Positions 34,959 to 46,280 of a stretch of DNA of 64,000 nt are shown piece after piece. Positions within the stretch are counted from its first letter, which is position 1. Every line of letters begins with the position of its first letter. Origin of the DNA: Gonapodya sp. JEL0774 (Eukaryota; Monoblepharomycota; Monoblepharidomycetes; Monoblepharidales; Gonapodyaceae). The stretch is from contig JADIIX010000073.1 in the NCBI GenBank assembly GCA_027604505.1, positions 1 through 64,000 on the forward strand. Direction: 5' to 3'. The position numbers and the translations under genes were made by a program. The notes below the pieces were generated by a model that worked only from the letters and a program-made list of their open reading frames with translations, was not told the origin of the DNA and searched no databases.

Positions 34959-35200
34959 AAGTTCCTGGCATATCGGACAATATCCACGCGGACAACGAAA
35001 TTTCACTAAGAGGTAAAGTGTGCTATGGCAGCAAGTTCCCATCTTTCCTCGATCTTCTCTGGGGGAATGGAGTAGCAACGACACGATGCGAGTGCAAATA
35101 TCGAGCTTGCACGGCACTGATCGTTTTGCGTCGTCCAGAGACATATGGTGCAGAAGAGCTCAGCAACTGTTACGGGTGACATTACACTCCTTTCGGGAAG

Positions 35201-35944
35201 ATGGATGCAACAGCACCGTTTCGAGCTCGTAAAGTTGAGGCGCCCAACACGCTTGTCCTCTCGAACTGTACATTTCATGCCATCTGCCGTGACTCCTCTA
35301 TTCTTCAGTCAGTTCCACTTCCAGTGAAAATCCTCAAACTCTCCTGCCCAATCGCACTTTTGTGTCAGTCTCTGCTCAGCGTGACGAATGTGCATCTCTT
35401 CGCTACCGCGACCAAAAGAGCTAGTTCTGACACACTTTATATCAAGGATTCGCCCAATTTCGAATCGCAACGCCTGCTTCTGTCTCACTCTTCTTCGCTG
35501 AACAGAAATCTGCGACCGCACCGAACTCCTATGCAAGCGATGGTTTCACTCTCAACCACGCTGCTCCCTCCGTGGCGAAACTTTTCAAGAGTGCCACCTC
35601 GAGAGAGGGTGTGTCACATAAAGAAGCTACAGGTTCTGGTGCGCGGTAGCTGGGTCCCCGGAGGGCGCGGCGACAGAACTCGCATTGCCCTAGACAAGCA
35701 GCTCCACCCACCTGTGGCAGGATTGGCAACTCTTCCTTCCGTGTATCCGTTGAGTCGGCCCCTATCCGTGAGTATTTGCCTTGATTTTCTTCTCAGAGCT
35801 TGGGTAAGGGTGGTGCCGCTAATGAGAACTCGGAGTCAGCGGGACCCACCGCCACGCCGCAACTTCTTCGGCCAAACCTTGACAGCACTTTTCAAGGAGC
35901 ACCTCCAAAAAATCGTGAGCACGCTCAGCTTCTTAAAATCTTGA
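35201..35944 (+). CDS. Hypothetical protein, Ser/Pro-rich, divergent from the phosphatase gene
   Basis: ATG at 35201 (MDATAPFRA) is followed by a GTAAAG donor and TTCTTCAG acceptor into SSTSSENPQTLLPNRTF. Two more likely introns then allow FRIATPASVSLFFAEQKS, NSYASDGFTLNHAAPSVAKLF, KQAAPPTCGRIGNSSF and, after a GTGAGT intron near 35768, LGKGGAANENSESAGP to a stop just after 35940. The unspliced 247-codon frame here is less protein-like than this spliced reading. No family recognised. It may instead be an untranslated transcript. Confidence 0.3.
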   Translation: MDATAPFRARKVEAPNTLVLSNCTFHAICRDSSILQSVPLPVKILKLSCPIALLCQSLLSVTNVHLFATATKRASSDTLYIKDSPNFESQRLLLSHSSSLNRNLRPHRTPMQAMVSLSTTLLPPWRNFSRVPPRERVCHIKKLQVLVRGSWVPGGRGDRTRIALDKQLHPPVAGLATLPSVYPLSRPLSVSICLDFLLRAWVRVVPLMRTRSQRDPPPRRNFFGQTLTALFKEHLQKIVSTLSFLKS

Positions 35945-37226
35945 GAATTCCATGAGACTTTATGGTGGAATAGAAAGGATCATAGGTGACGAGAAAGTCA
36001 TAGCAAGCTCCCCAGATCGATCCGACCGAGGAGAACAACGAATCCCACGCAATGAAAGAAGATACATGAACATTCCACAAACATGAGGGTGACGTAAGGA
36101 GTTGGACCGGGCTAGACTTGTTGATTTGACAGGACTCGTTTTGGCTCTGATTGTTCCCCCCTTACAGACATGATGGTTGCGTCAAGACTGTTTTCATTCA
36201 AGAGAAATGGATCGGGGTATCACATATCACAATTACGTAGACATAGATCCCTGAAATCAGTCATCTTGGCAATTTTGATGAATGTGGGCTGTTCATTCAT
36301 GAACGGCCGACGGTCGCGAGAGGATATATGTGATCTCCGTTGCAATCATGACTGCACGAAGCGATGTGTATCAGTTCTGGATCCAAAATATCTGATCGCT
36401 ATATGCACTAAAACCCAACTAAATGAGATTGTAGCAACTCTCTGGATGCAGTTGGAATACCGATGTTGTTTGCTACCACAAACCCACTCGCGCAAGCCCT
36501 TTCGAGTTATGTCTATACAATACGTGGATAATGCTCATCTTAGTTGAGTCTGCTCCGTGGGTTCATTTTGTTGATATGTCTTCCCCCCTGCGTGGCATGC
36601 AGTGCTGCAATCACCTTGCTTCCCACCTTCGACTGATAATCCGGTCATCCATAAATTCAAAAAGGATAAGTCTTAAGGGCAGAATCAGGACTTTGCTCTG
36701 TTGTTCACATATTGTTGTTCTTGTTTACTTGTCTCGGCGGGAGTAATAGGTTGCGTGGTCAGCAGGAACTAACCAACTTCTCTACCGTGTCTGTCGGCTG
36801 TAAGCCGGCGGTACCAAGAGTGCCAGCAGGTGTTGCTGGGAAATTGCAATGGTTTTGAATTCTGGAACCTTTGCCAATGATATTACATATAACTGCCCAT
36901 CGTCAGGTGGCAAACTTTCTCAATTTTAAGTTTCGTGGAGTCTCTTATATGATGGAGAGGTCTGAAGCGGTCGATTGTGCGCATATCAGTGCACTGTGGG
37001 GTGTGGACCAACAAGAATTGCCTGGTCGGCTGAAGCAGTTCAACCCTCTGCCGAAACTTCTCCCCCAACGCCACACAAATCAATCACGCCACCAAGCTTG
37101 AATCAATTTCGTTCCTGTCATCAATCATCTTCTGTAAGTCGCTTCTATCACCGAGTTCTGACATGCTCCGCTACTCATTCGACACACACCGACAATCCCG
37201 CTGCCCTCAGTGTCGATCAGGATAAA
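35945..37226. other. Intergenic, no supportable gene
   Basis: About 1.3 kb, slightly AT-rich, with scattered frames of up to 125 codons and no motifs. The last part (36900-37226) is the upstream region of the EXPERA-domain gene. Confidence 0.5.
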
Positions 37227-38801
37227 ATGACATCCCCCGTTGGACAGTCGGTGAGTACCTGATTGGGTGCCAGAACAGGACATGTGTTCATGGTGACTTA
37301 AGCGGACCTCGGTCCCATCCTGCGGCGACGATCGAGGATTCCGCGCTTCCCGCATGTTTGTTTGGTTCCCTCTGACTGGTGACTCATCTCGCTGTTTTGA
37401 CATGATGATGATGTTTCGTTTCACTTAATTCCGTGTATTTTCCTTGACTACATCATCGCATCTTCGTCGCACCACGCTCTTACGACTCGTTTCCTTCACA
37501 ACCCTCGTGTTTCTCTCGTCATCCGTCCAACGCCAATCCTATGTTTTACCCTCGGAAACCACCCAAAGTGGGAGCACCTCTATCCAGGTCCTCCTGAAGG
37601 GTTCCTTCTCGAACCAATTTCGGTCTTCTACCCTCTCATTATCTTCGTGGGGCTGTTCGCTATCGGAGCCACGTATTTTCTGGCCAAGGATAAACCCCTC
37701 CACGACCAAGTCTTGATGGTGTACTTTGTTATTTCGGTACTCATTCATTTTAATCTGGAGAGATACTACGCACACGTAAGTTTGAGTGAGAGCCTTCACT
37801 GGTGCTTGGACTTAGCAAATACCGGGAGAAACTCAAAAACAAGTGGATCGATTCACCAGAGATGTAGGTGGCTCATCCATTTTGGTGTGGTTTTGGAAGG
37901 TCCTCAAGGATAGTTGCGATTGCGGTTGGTTGCTTAGTAAAAGTCCATCATCCGGACGATAAGCTTTCCATCTTTCTGAAACTGGCTTTTTGATGGGCGA
38001 GCTCATTTTTCAGTTGCCGCACCAGTGCTCATAATATCTTCCTATCGTATCTTACTGATGGTCATCGTCCTTCATCCGCAGTACAACCACACCATCCTCG
38101 ACCCCAACAACAACGACTTGATGGCCCGTATCTGGCGCCACTATGGAATCTCGGACACTCGCTGGTGCGTCTGACCTGCACAATCCACCCAAATGCTGCT
38201 TCTGTATCTCGCTCACCAAATTACCTTCAAACCATGCTTCAACAGGTGGGGTCAACAACCCCATATTCCGAGATCCGAGTATGGTTGCATGTATGGCCTT
38301 GAATGGCTCGCCGCATGGGAATGCGGGCCACTAGTACTGCTTACGTTGGTTCTGTCTCTGTTCTGCATTTCACGAAGCAAACCATCTTATGTTCTCTGCG
38401 CTCAATCAATCCTTCATCTCGAACAAGCATAATTCTCGCCTACTTTAACTCTCCTTGGCGTTGGGCCGTCCAATCCGCAGCGGTTACCGCGCAAGCGTAC
38501 GGGCTCTTCATCACCTGGTTGCCCGCTGTGTACGAGAACCTCCAGTCTGTGCCAAGTGAGTTGGCAAATTCTCACTTATGAGGTCTTCGCCTTACCTGAT
38601 CAATCTGTAACCGTTCGCTTCCACTGGTGACCCACAGAGAACGACCCTGTACTCTTTTGGGGCTATTTCATTGGCTGGCAGTTCCCTTGGGCCCTCATTC
38701 CCGTGCTGGCCGTTGTCCAAGCTGGCTGGGAGACAACTAAGATGTTTAACAGGCTCAACGAACTGGAAGCACTGGTGGCTAAGCCGAAGAAAAAGAACTA
38801 G
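37227..38801 (+). CDS. EXPERA-domain membrane protein (emopamil-binding-protein-like)
   Basis: ATG at 37227 (MTSPVGQS), GTGAGT donor at 37251, resuming in phase near 37570 with WEHLYPGPPEGFLLEPISVF. Then come FYPLIIFVGLFAIGATYFL and VISVLIHFNLERYYAH, which has the conserved H-x3-E of EBP-type isomerases. Later blocks are NNNDLMARIWRHYGISDTRW, YGLEWLAAWECGPLVLLT, a helix with SPWRWAVQSAAVTAQAYG, FWGYFIGWQFPWALIPVLAVV and a basic C-terminus KPKKKN typical of ER retention, stop at 38799-38801. This is PF05241; relatives include the sterol delta8-delta7 isomerase EBP, EBPL and TMEM97. The Asn of the last helix that EBP needs appears as Gln/absent (GWQFPW), so isomerase activity is uncertain. Five or so introns. 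Confidence 0.75.
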
Positions 38802-39045
38802 TTGGAACTGGATTTGGATCTGTGGTTGGTTGGGTGTGAAGTGCATGGGCAATGATAAACATTGTGTGGTCTGTGTGGGAAATGGTGGATCACTTTGGTG
38901 TGGGACCTGGGTTGTGGATGTTTCATACGTAACAGTATTGAACATAAATGATAATGTAAGACTTTGAGCTGTCTCTGAAATGCATGTGGCAGCTGCTTCC
39001 CGGCAAATTGGACAGCCATTTAATCGCCATCTCTGGTCCTTTAGT

Positions 39046-39626
39046 GAAACGGCAACCGCCTCTACAGTCCTTTGCACACGCTTTACTGCCAATGCGTCTG
39101 GATCGCAATAAATTTTGGACGACCTGAAAGATTCACAGGCGCTATGACAAGTACAGGACGTTACTGCGTACCCGTCAGCAGAAGGTGGAGGAATTTTCCG
39201 AGTGATTTCCGTGGAAGGAAAGGGTGAAGGGTAAAAAATGTGAAAAGGGATTGCCGCTGCAACAGCAGATGAGACACGCAACAGTGAGCGAGCTGATGAC
39301 CAGTCCAGATGTGCCGATAGCAATCAACTAACTTACCTGAATCGGATCGATGGATGGTTTGAGAACGAGAATATGACCTAGTTATGACTCCCCAGTAGCC
39401 GGCCCGTGCAACACTCCTAGTATCATTTTAAGGCTGAGTTTTGATGATAATTCAGGCCTCTAAACGACAATTTACGTGGCCGGTTAAAGTTTTCGGGGAA
39501 GCTGAGTTATACCAGCCTGTTCGGGTCCAGGTGGAGTAATGCCCGGTTGCAGGCTGGTAACCGAGCCTAAATGCATGGATGGGTGCGGTCATTCAGTCCG
39601 AATTTGGTTGTCGTGAACTGTTGGTG
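39046..39626 (+). repeat. 580-bp dispersed direct repeat, left copy
   Basis: From GTGAAACGGCAACCGCC to TTGTCGTGAACTGT. It matches 47761-48339 with only scattered differences. It contains no frame kept in both copies. It lies 3' of the duplicated unknown gene in both units and may be a terminal or regulatory part of a mobile unit. Confidence 0.85.
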
Positions 39627-40383
39627 GCACCCATGGCCCGCCATGGGCAGCCACGGCAAAGGCTGCCCAAAGGTGGAGTGGAGCGAGTCTCCTCCTAAAA
39701 TGGAATAAAAACGCAACCCCCACATTTGGGATTTGGAATGGAATGCGGGATACATTTTATGTTCTTTGAAACTCAGTTTCCTCCTCTCTCCCTTCATGGA
39801 TCTCAACCCCCGTCCGTCTTGTTTGCACGCACTCTTCAAACCAACACTTTCTGGGCTGGCAAAGGTGAATGGGCAGGGAAAAGCGGACCAAATCACGGCG
39901 CAAAGTAGAACGAGCGAAGGATTTCCAGTGGATTGGACTGCCATAGGTCATTTTGATTGTAAATTTAGATCTAGATCTGCAATGTTGGACAATAACAGTG
40001 CTTATGACAGCATAGTGGAAGGATGAGTTGATGCTCCCAAGAGAGCCTTGTCAATGAGCAACTTGTTTTGTGCTTGTATGTTTGTGGTGCCACATGGGTA
40101 TGGTGCAGGGAATGTAAACACCAACATTTCTGTGAAAACTGCAATGTTGGACATTCACAGTGTTTAAAAAAGAATAGTGGGAGGATGAGTTGATGCTCCA
40201 AAGAGAGCTATGTCAATGAGCAACTTGTTTTGTGCTTGTCTCTTTGTGGTGCCACCATCCTGGTCACAAGAGGGACATTTCGAGCCTAAACCTGTGAAAC
40301 AAATGACTTTCATTGATTGTACCACGTAAAAAAAAGTGTAAAGATGACCTCACATGGGGATATTTGTCATTGTTCAATGAGCA
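39627..40383. other. Sequence unique to the left unit, with a 162-bp-period tandem repeat
   Basis: Replaces the last coding part of the unknown gene found in the right unit. No gene-like frame. It holds the tandem repeat described separately. Confidence 0.6.
39978..40255 (+). repeat. Two-copy tandem repeat, period 162 bp
   Basis: TGCAATGTTGGACA starts both copies (39978 and 40140). The shared block runs about 118 bp through GATGAGTTGATGCTCC, TCAATGAGCAACTTG and TTTGTGGTGCCAC. A short third echo, TCAATGAGCAA, lies at 40374-40384, exactly at the left breakpoint of the duplicated gene block. Confidence 0.8.
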
Positions 40384-43300
40384 ATCTATGACTTGCTCTT
40401 GATTGAACTCCTTCCAGGCTTGACTCTCATCAGCGTGGGCTCAAGGTTTGTGATTACAGTTGCAAAGTGGAACTTGTCCACCAACGCTTGCACTTCACTT
40501 GGCAGACTCTTGTAGTCCTCGCTGTGAGCTGGAAATACTTCTTGTGCCGTCCTCACACCAAATGTCCTGAACCAAGTGTCCTTCTGGATCTCGTCCATCA
40601 TCTCAAAGAAGTCAGGCACATCATGGGCGTAGCGTACATAGTTATAGCTCAAGTCATCGCAAGCTTGCCTTGTAAGGCGGCACAGCTGTGCGTGATCGGT
40701 GCTTTACCACTGGGCTGTGGCGTTTGAACGTAGGACCCTCGTGACGCAATCAGCAATGTCGCAGATGTACAACCGATAAACCTTGTCGAGTGTTGGTCAA
40801 ACTACATACCCCGGTTTTACTATGGCTGCCAGGGCGTTCAGGAGGAATATGAAGTACCTCAGAGAGTCGGGAGTCGATGAGGCACCTGCGGTCGCAGTCG
40901 GTTTTCGCCGAATCTCTTCCCGGTACTCTTCCTGGGTCTGCCCTGTTCTAGCAGTGTTTCCTGTGCCAGTTGCACAACGCCGATAAGCTTTCCCTTCGTG
41001 GAGTCCCCTCACCCATTTTACCCACTGTGCGCTCCCTGGCAGAATGTTTCTTGGACACGGGAAACTGCTTGGGACAATCAGTTGATCATTTGATCGTGGG
41101 TAACTCTTCAACACAGCGAGAAACTGTTGCACTTGGGTTTCCCGCGTCTCCAACCTGGGAGTACCTTCAGTGAGAGTGGGAAGATTTCTGGATGCGACCT
41201 CAGAGCTTGCTGTCGACGGTTTCGACGGCTTTGGAGGAAGTTGCACGGATTTTCTCTTTGCTTCAGATGGAATAAATATGCCAAGATTTGAAGTAGTTTA
41301 TGGGAATATTATATGGAGTGACGTGAGATATTTTCATGTGTTGAACATGGGCCAACTCCGCAAGAATAAGATGACGAACCCACCCAAATGTGCACCAGAC
41401 AGCCGCAACGACTTCACCAGACACGCGTGATCATGCGAAACACAAGCGATGCAGCTCTAGTTTTGCTTGTATGTTGATCACCGCATCAAGCTTCTCAAAG
41501 TCTTGTATCAGCAGATCGAGAAATTCGGTCACTTGCTCCTCGGATCCATCATCCAGAACCGAGGAGTGGAAACGCTTGTCAATCGGAAATTAAGGTCAGA
41601 CTCAGTTACTATGCGACATTTAGTGGTTGGGCGATGGGCTACTCACAGTGTCCATGATATCAAAATCGTCTGACCTCATTTCACGAGCCAATCGCCATCA
41701 GACGTACACACTCAGTAACGCTGAGTTGAGGATGCACAGTCCATACACCTGATAGTATGTCCAAGCGAAAATAGGATCGTACTTGAAGAATCCTGGATGG
41801 ATGTTCGGTGAGATGAGACACCAGTCACAAGGACCGGATTCCATTTTCGTGATGTAAGTCTTCCCAGCCAGTTCAAACATGCATTGCTTGTATTTGAGGC
41901 TACAGATTTTTTGGGATGGGATGTTGCGGTTCCCATCCTCTCCCCGCCGACGCTTCGCCGGTTCGTACCTGAACCGTTCCTCTATCGCCATTTTGTCCAA
42001 CATGGGATCCCCAAGCAATCCATGGAGGAAAATTGTTGTCACAGCCTCGCTGTTTGCCGCTATGTGGATGGGGCGGATTGTGGAGAGCTGTTCCCGGAGA
42101 AACCACAGAGGTACGTAGTAGCATCCGCGATCCTTGGTGGGGAGAGCGTCCACAAATGGACCTAGGGCAACATTAACTGTGTAAGCAGGTCGCGCGTTCT
42201 CCACCATTGTGGTGAGCACTGGTGTGTGCACTCTGAGAGCGAGGTCTCAAGTGACCAGAGGACCGGGACCAGAATGTGGATGGAAGAACGGTACCTGGCC
42301 ATCGTAGTTACGGAGTGTGATGTCCTTGAAGATATGGATTGCCGGGAACCGACCTTTCACCGTGGAGATCGGATCACTGATTTGGGTGAGTGTGAAATCC
42401 AGTGGTTTCAGGGATCTTCGCCAAGGTTAAAGATCGCCGAAAATCCATTTTGATCCTCGTAGTACACTCTTTGGAGTCGCTCTTTCATCGACTCGTCAGC
42501 AGCGCGATGCACTGGTGTCCCATGGAGCAGAGTCCCAAATTCAACGATGGATCAATGGAGATAGAGAAAGGTACGAGAACATCAATCAGCGGTCCGTTTG
42601 CTTAAAATATATGAAAAGATAAATGCCAAACTGGCCTGGCTTCACGCTCTCTTGCTCCACTTCCTGAATGTATTGTGACATAACCTTGCCAACCGAGGTT
42701 ATGGCATCCTTGACATCCGCACCAAGAGTCAGCCGCCTGATGTACCCGCCGATCGCGGAGTTGAGCGCAGTTGGGCCCAACAGTATTATGAGTAGGTCTT
42801 CGATCTCGCTGACAAAATCCAGAACCAGCTCCGGGTAAAGGCCGCCCCAACTTGGAACCTCTACACGGATCACGGTGACGGCGTTGAGATAGTCCATGAC
42901 TTCAGCGAATCCAGAGACATCGAGTTCATCCATGTCTGGTGAGTCGTAATTGTTGTCTGTGGTGGATTCTTCTGGATCAACAGTCGACGTTTTGTCCACG
43001 TCCATCCTTTCGAGACCAGCTCGTACCAGACCAACTTGCTTGATGAAGTTGACTGCGCGAACCTGTGCGGTTTTCGAATTCATATCCGCCGTCATCCTCT
43101 CCATACCATCACACTTTCGAGACACACTGCCATAGAAGAGTGTGTGGGTGTTGTTGCTTCCTCTCGTATTGTTATTGACTTTGCTTATTTCGCGCTGTAG
43201 GTCCATCTCGTGCTTAAGCACCAACATTGCCGCGTACGGGGAATCCCCAGGGAACTTCTGGCGGTATTTTTCTACGAATTGGTCGAACTCAGGGTTGGAT

Positions 43301-44052
43301 AGAGTGAATTCTCGGATATAGTAGTGGAATCTTCAGGAGGCAAAATATCCGCACGGCAAATGTAAGTGTCTCTTGTCTTTTCCGTAGAAAATACGGTGTT
43401 TGCTTCTCGTGCCGAGAACTCACTCTTCCATTCCCGGAACATCTACTCCGTCCATATTTCCCTGATTGACAACGGAGACATTGCACCAATTGGTGAGTCT
43501 GTCTGGCAGCGGCACTGGGCACGGATTTGTGAGTAAGTCAGTGTGGAGATTGCCGGTGAATGACAGACGGAGGTTCATATGTTTGAAGTTGTGTCGCACG
43601 TGCGGTTTTAGCCTCATCACCACACAGGGCAGTTCGCGAGCGGTTGCTACCCCTGAGTTTGCCGCCACCACCGAGTTGAGCCAAGTCCTGCTGCACAATC
43701 CGAGAACATCATGGATCAGCGATGCAGATATAGGTTTGGATTTCCCTTCGCGGAGGTGGTGAGTGCAATTTTCTACAACTTGGCAAAGCATGTTTATTGT
43801 GTTGTCATCACTCTGATTGTTTAGGAAACCCAGCGAATCAAGCATCGCCTCATCACATTCAACTTTCCCGAGTGCGGCCTCCTCGAACCGTGCCATCCGC
43901 TCAAGATGTGCTTCAACACGCTCTTCAACGCGCTTTGCGTGCTGTTCCGCTTTCTTGGCGCGATTTGATTCCATCTTGGTGGTTTGCGTATCAATGTGCG
44001 TCGCAATGGCACTGCGTATCCACGAGTGACCGGTACCAGAGCTTGGATCCAT
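40384..44052 (-). pseudogene. Degenerate, truncated copy of the unknown multi-exon gene
   Basis: The 5' exon from ATG 44052 (MDPSSGTGHSW) and most of the body match the right copy. Breaks are visible. (a) It is truncated at 40384, losing about 155 C-terminal codons present at 49026-49496. (b) A 1-bp deletion near 40675 and a compensating-size 1-bp insertion near 40733 shift the frame between them. (c) One intron has lost both signals: its donor reads GC instead of GT (near 42643) and its acceptor AAGCAAA instead of GAGCAG (near 42598). I describe it as a pseudogene; transcription cannot be excluded. Confidence 0.8.
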
Positions 44053-45090
44053 GGTGGGATTTGTGAGATGAGAACGTGAGTGAAATTTGATTTTGGTCTT
44101 GTTGTTGGGGAGCGGGGTGGAGTACCGTTGGAATGCGAGGGGAACTTGGGGGTCACAAACGAGGTGAGTTCTATGCCAAGCGTGAAGATACAGCGGCTCA
44201 AGGCCAAGTTGTGCTTGCTCACATGATTCTTAGAGTTTTGAGAGTGAGAAGAGTAGGTTTGCTGGTGTGTAAGTGGAGAAAAATGGGTGATGCTCAGTAC
44301 TAGTCCATGCAGAGATTTGCAGTCCGCAGAAGTGACCATAATAGAAATGTAACGGTTTCAACTTTATTTCCAGTTTTACCGTTGAAAATTAAGTGTCCAA
44401 ACCGCGGTCTGTTCCATAATTTCCGGTTTGGGAACGTGGCTCACCTCGTTCACACGGGGATTTCAAGACGATTCAAAGTTCTACGGACACAACGAGACGC
44501 TCAAATACATGCTGTGATTGATGAAAGTCGACTGCGCTGGTCGTCTCTGGTCCTTGTGGCTTCACAACAAAAAAAATTGGACAAGAGGGGGAGGCGGAAG
44601 AGTCTCGGACGGTCGTGGTCGCAGACGCTTGTACCAGAGGATTCCACCGCAGAAAGATCAAGCGGAGAGATGTGGTTTCGATTTCGCTCGGGAAAGTCGT
44701 CCCTCTTGGTGAAGGACTCTGTGGGTTGTGATGAGGTTCGACAGAATCCTTGCACGGTCGGTGGGTGGTGGGTAATGCAGGGAATTTTTGTGAGCTTCGC
44801 TTCCCACCCCACATGTAGACAGTAATAGCCGCACAAGTTTTGAATTGTGTTATTGAAACCGTATTCCAACTTTATTTCAAGCACAAAAGCGTCATCCCGA
44901 GAGACCTCATGTTGATGCTAGCCAATCGATATTTGCACATGGCCCACGTTACGGTCGCAACATTACTTCAACATGTCGCCAATGCATCAACCGCTTCAAT
45001 TGGACCTGGCCACTGTCTGCCTTTGTCAAACATCTTGATGTTGCCAGAGTCCCTTTTGCCAATCAAGGGGAACCCACGAGAGTCAGAGCT
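44053..45090. other. 5' flank of the left unknown-gene copy
   Basis: Matches 53172-54193. Contains minus-strand frames (for example GFNNTIQNLCGYYCLHVGW near 44800) that are partly kept in both copies but diverge after a short shared stretch. A small second gene or upstream exon is possible but not supported. Confidence 0.4.
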
Positions 45091-45118
45091 ATTTGAGAGG
45101 GTGTGGAGTCTCGTCGAA

Positions 45119-45178
45119 CGGTGTGTGGGTGTGTGTGCCATACCCACTCCCCGCCCCTTCCCCGCCCCCCACACCGTC
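45119..45178. repeat. GT-rich/C-rich hairpin element 1
   Basis: ACGGTGTGTGGG at 45119-45130 can pair with CCCCACACCGT at 45168-45178 across a pyrimidine-rich loop (CTCCCCGCCCCTTCCCC). Sits just outside the right end of the left duplicated block. Confidence 0.5.
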
Positions 45179-46073
45179 CCACCAGACGTATCGTGCCTTG
45201 GAGTCTGCCAAGTGGAAGAATGATTGGATGCGATGGGCAGATTTGCAAATGGTTCCGTCCATGTGGCGATTCACAAATATCAAGGTGTTGGATCTTGAAG
45301 AACCCTTGCCTGCCAGCAGTGGGCTCTTCCGAACATATTTCTCCACGGCTTCTTGCCCTTCGATACTCCACCCTCTATCTTACCTGCTGGAACCGACAAA
45401 ACACCTGCATCAGTGAATGAGCTGGGGCAGTAGTCCTTGGTACCTGTCCTTCTTGGCATCCACTACCAGACGAGGGGCACAGCCCTCAAGCATTCCCACT
45501 ACTTACCTGCTCACCTTGTGGCGAAGAAATTTGGCAATTGGGAAAGCAAGTAACAGTCTTTGGTGACCGAAATGCCTTACCACTGGACGTCCTTACCCCC
45601 ATCTGCACGCTAAACTCTTTATAAACCTGACTTGTCACACTCTTGGAAGCTGGAAGACATCAGTGCCTATGAACAGAGGAGATAAGTTAGTTTCAATGAC
45701 CACCAATATTGGAAGAATTAGATATCCCCGATCTTGGAAGAATGAAGAATGGCTTTAAAGGGGGAGAGCAATGAGAGTGAGATTGTGAAGAGAGACTGTG
45801 AAACACAGCCACTTGGCCGCGCTAATGGCACTTCAGATGAACTGGACCAGTAAGGAAAACAGTAAATATACGAACCAGAATAGAGAGGAATAGATATCCA
45901 GATAGATTAGGCGCATCAGATTCCCAAGACGATCGTCTGATTGAGCAACCAGCATGCCTTACGAGTCCACCATCAGAGGCCAAGGCGTACATTAATGTAG
46001 CGCCAAGGCATCGACCAACTATATGAAGCAGAATCCTGCTAGCCCCCTCAAGTGGATACGTTTCAGCTGCTGG

Positions 46074-46280
46074 CTCTCAAACGACCATGCCCACTGTTCA
46101 AGCCACCAAAAGCTATAGAATCTCATCACTCTTGTGAATGAGTGTTCTCACACGGGAAAGCTCAACTCCACCCTATCCCGAAAAATAGAGTGATATGCTA
46201 TCAAACAACAATACCCCACCCCAAAGGATGGAGTGACATCTTCTCAAATGACAATGCCCACTCTTTAAGCCACACAAAGC
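46074..46280 (+). repeat. Imperfect direct repeat, period about 160 bp
   Basis: CTCAAACGACCATGCCCACTG at 46077 recurs as CTCAAATGACAATGCCCACT at 46237, each followed by AAGCCAC-CAAAG. The intervening sequence also has two related CCACCC-AAAAATAGAGTG / CCACCC-AAAGGATGGAGTG stretches. Confidence 0.5.

Larger units (their letters stand above)
40384..45090 (+). repeat. 4.7-kb duplicated block, left copy
   Basis: Aligns in direct orientation with 49497-54193, with only a few differences per 60 bases and few indels. It begins at ATCTATGACTTGCTC and ends at GTCAGAGCT. It contains the degenerate copy of the unknown gene plus about 1 kb of its 5' region. Confidence 0.93.

Noticed and set aside
38592-39323. 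243-codon minus-strand frame through the 580-bp repeat and the EXPERA gene's last exon
   Set aside because: The corresponding frame in the second repeat copy (47761-48339) is broken by indels, and half of it is antisense to a real exon.
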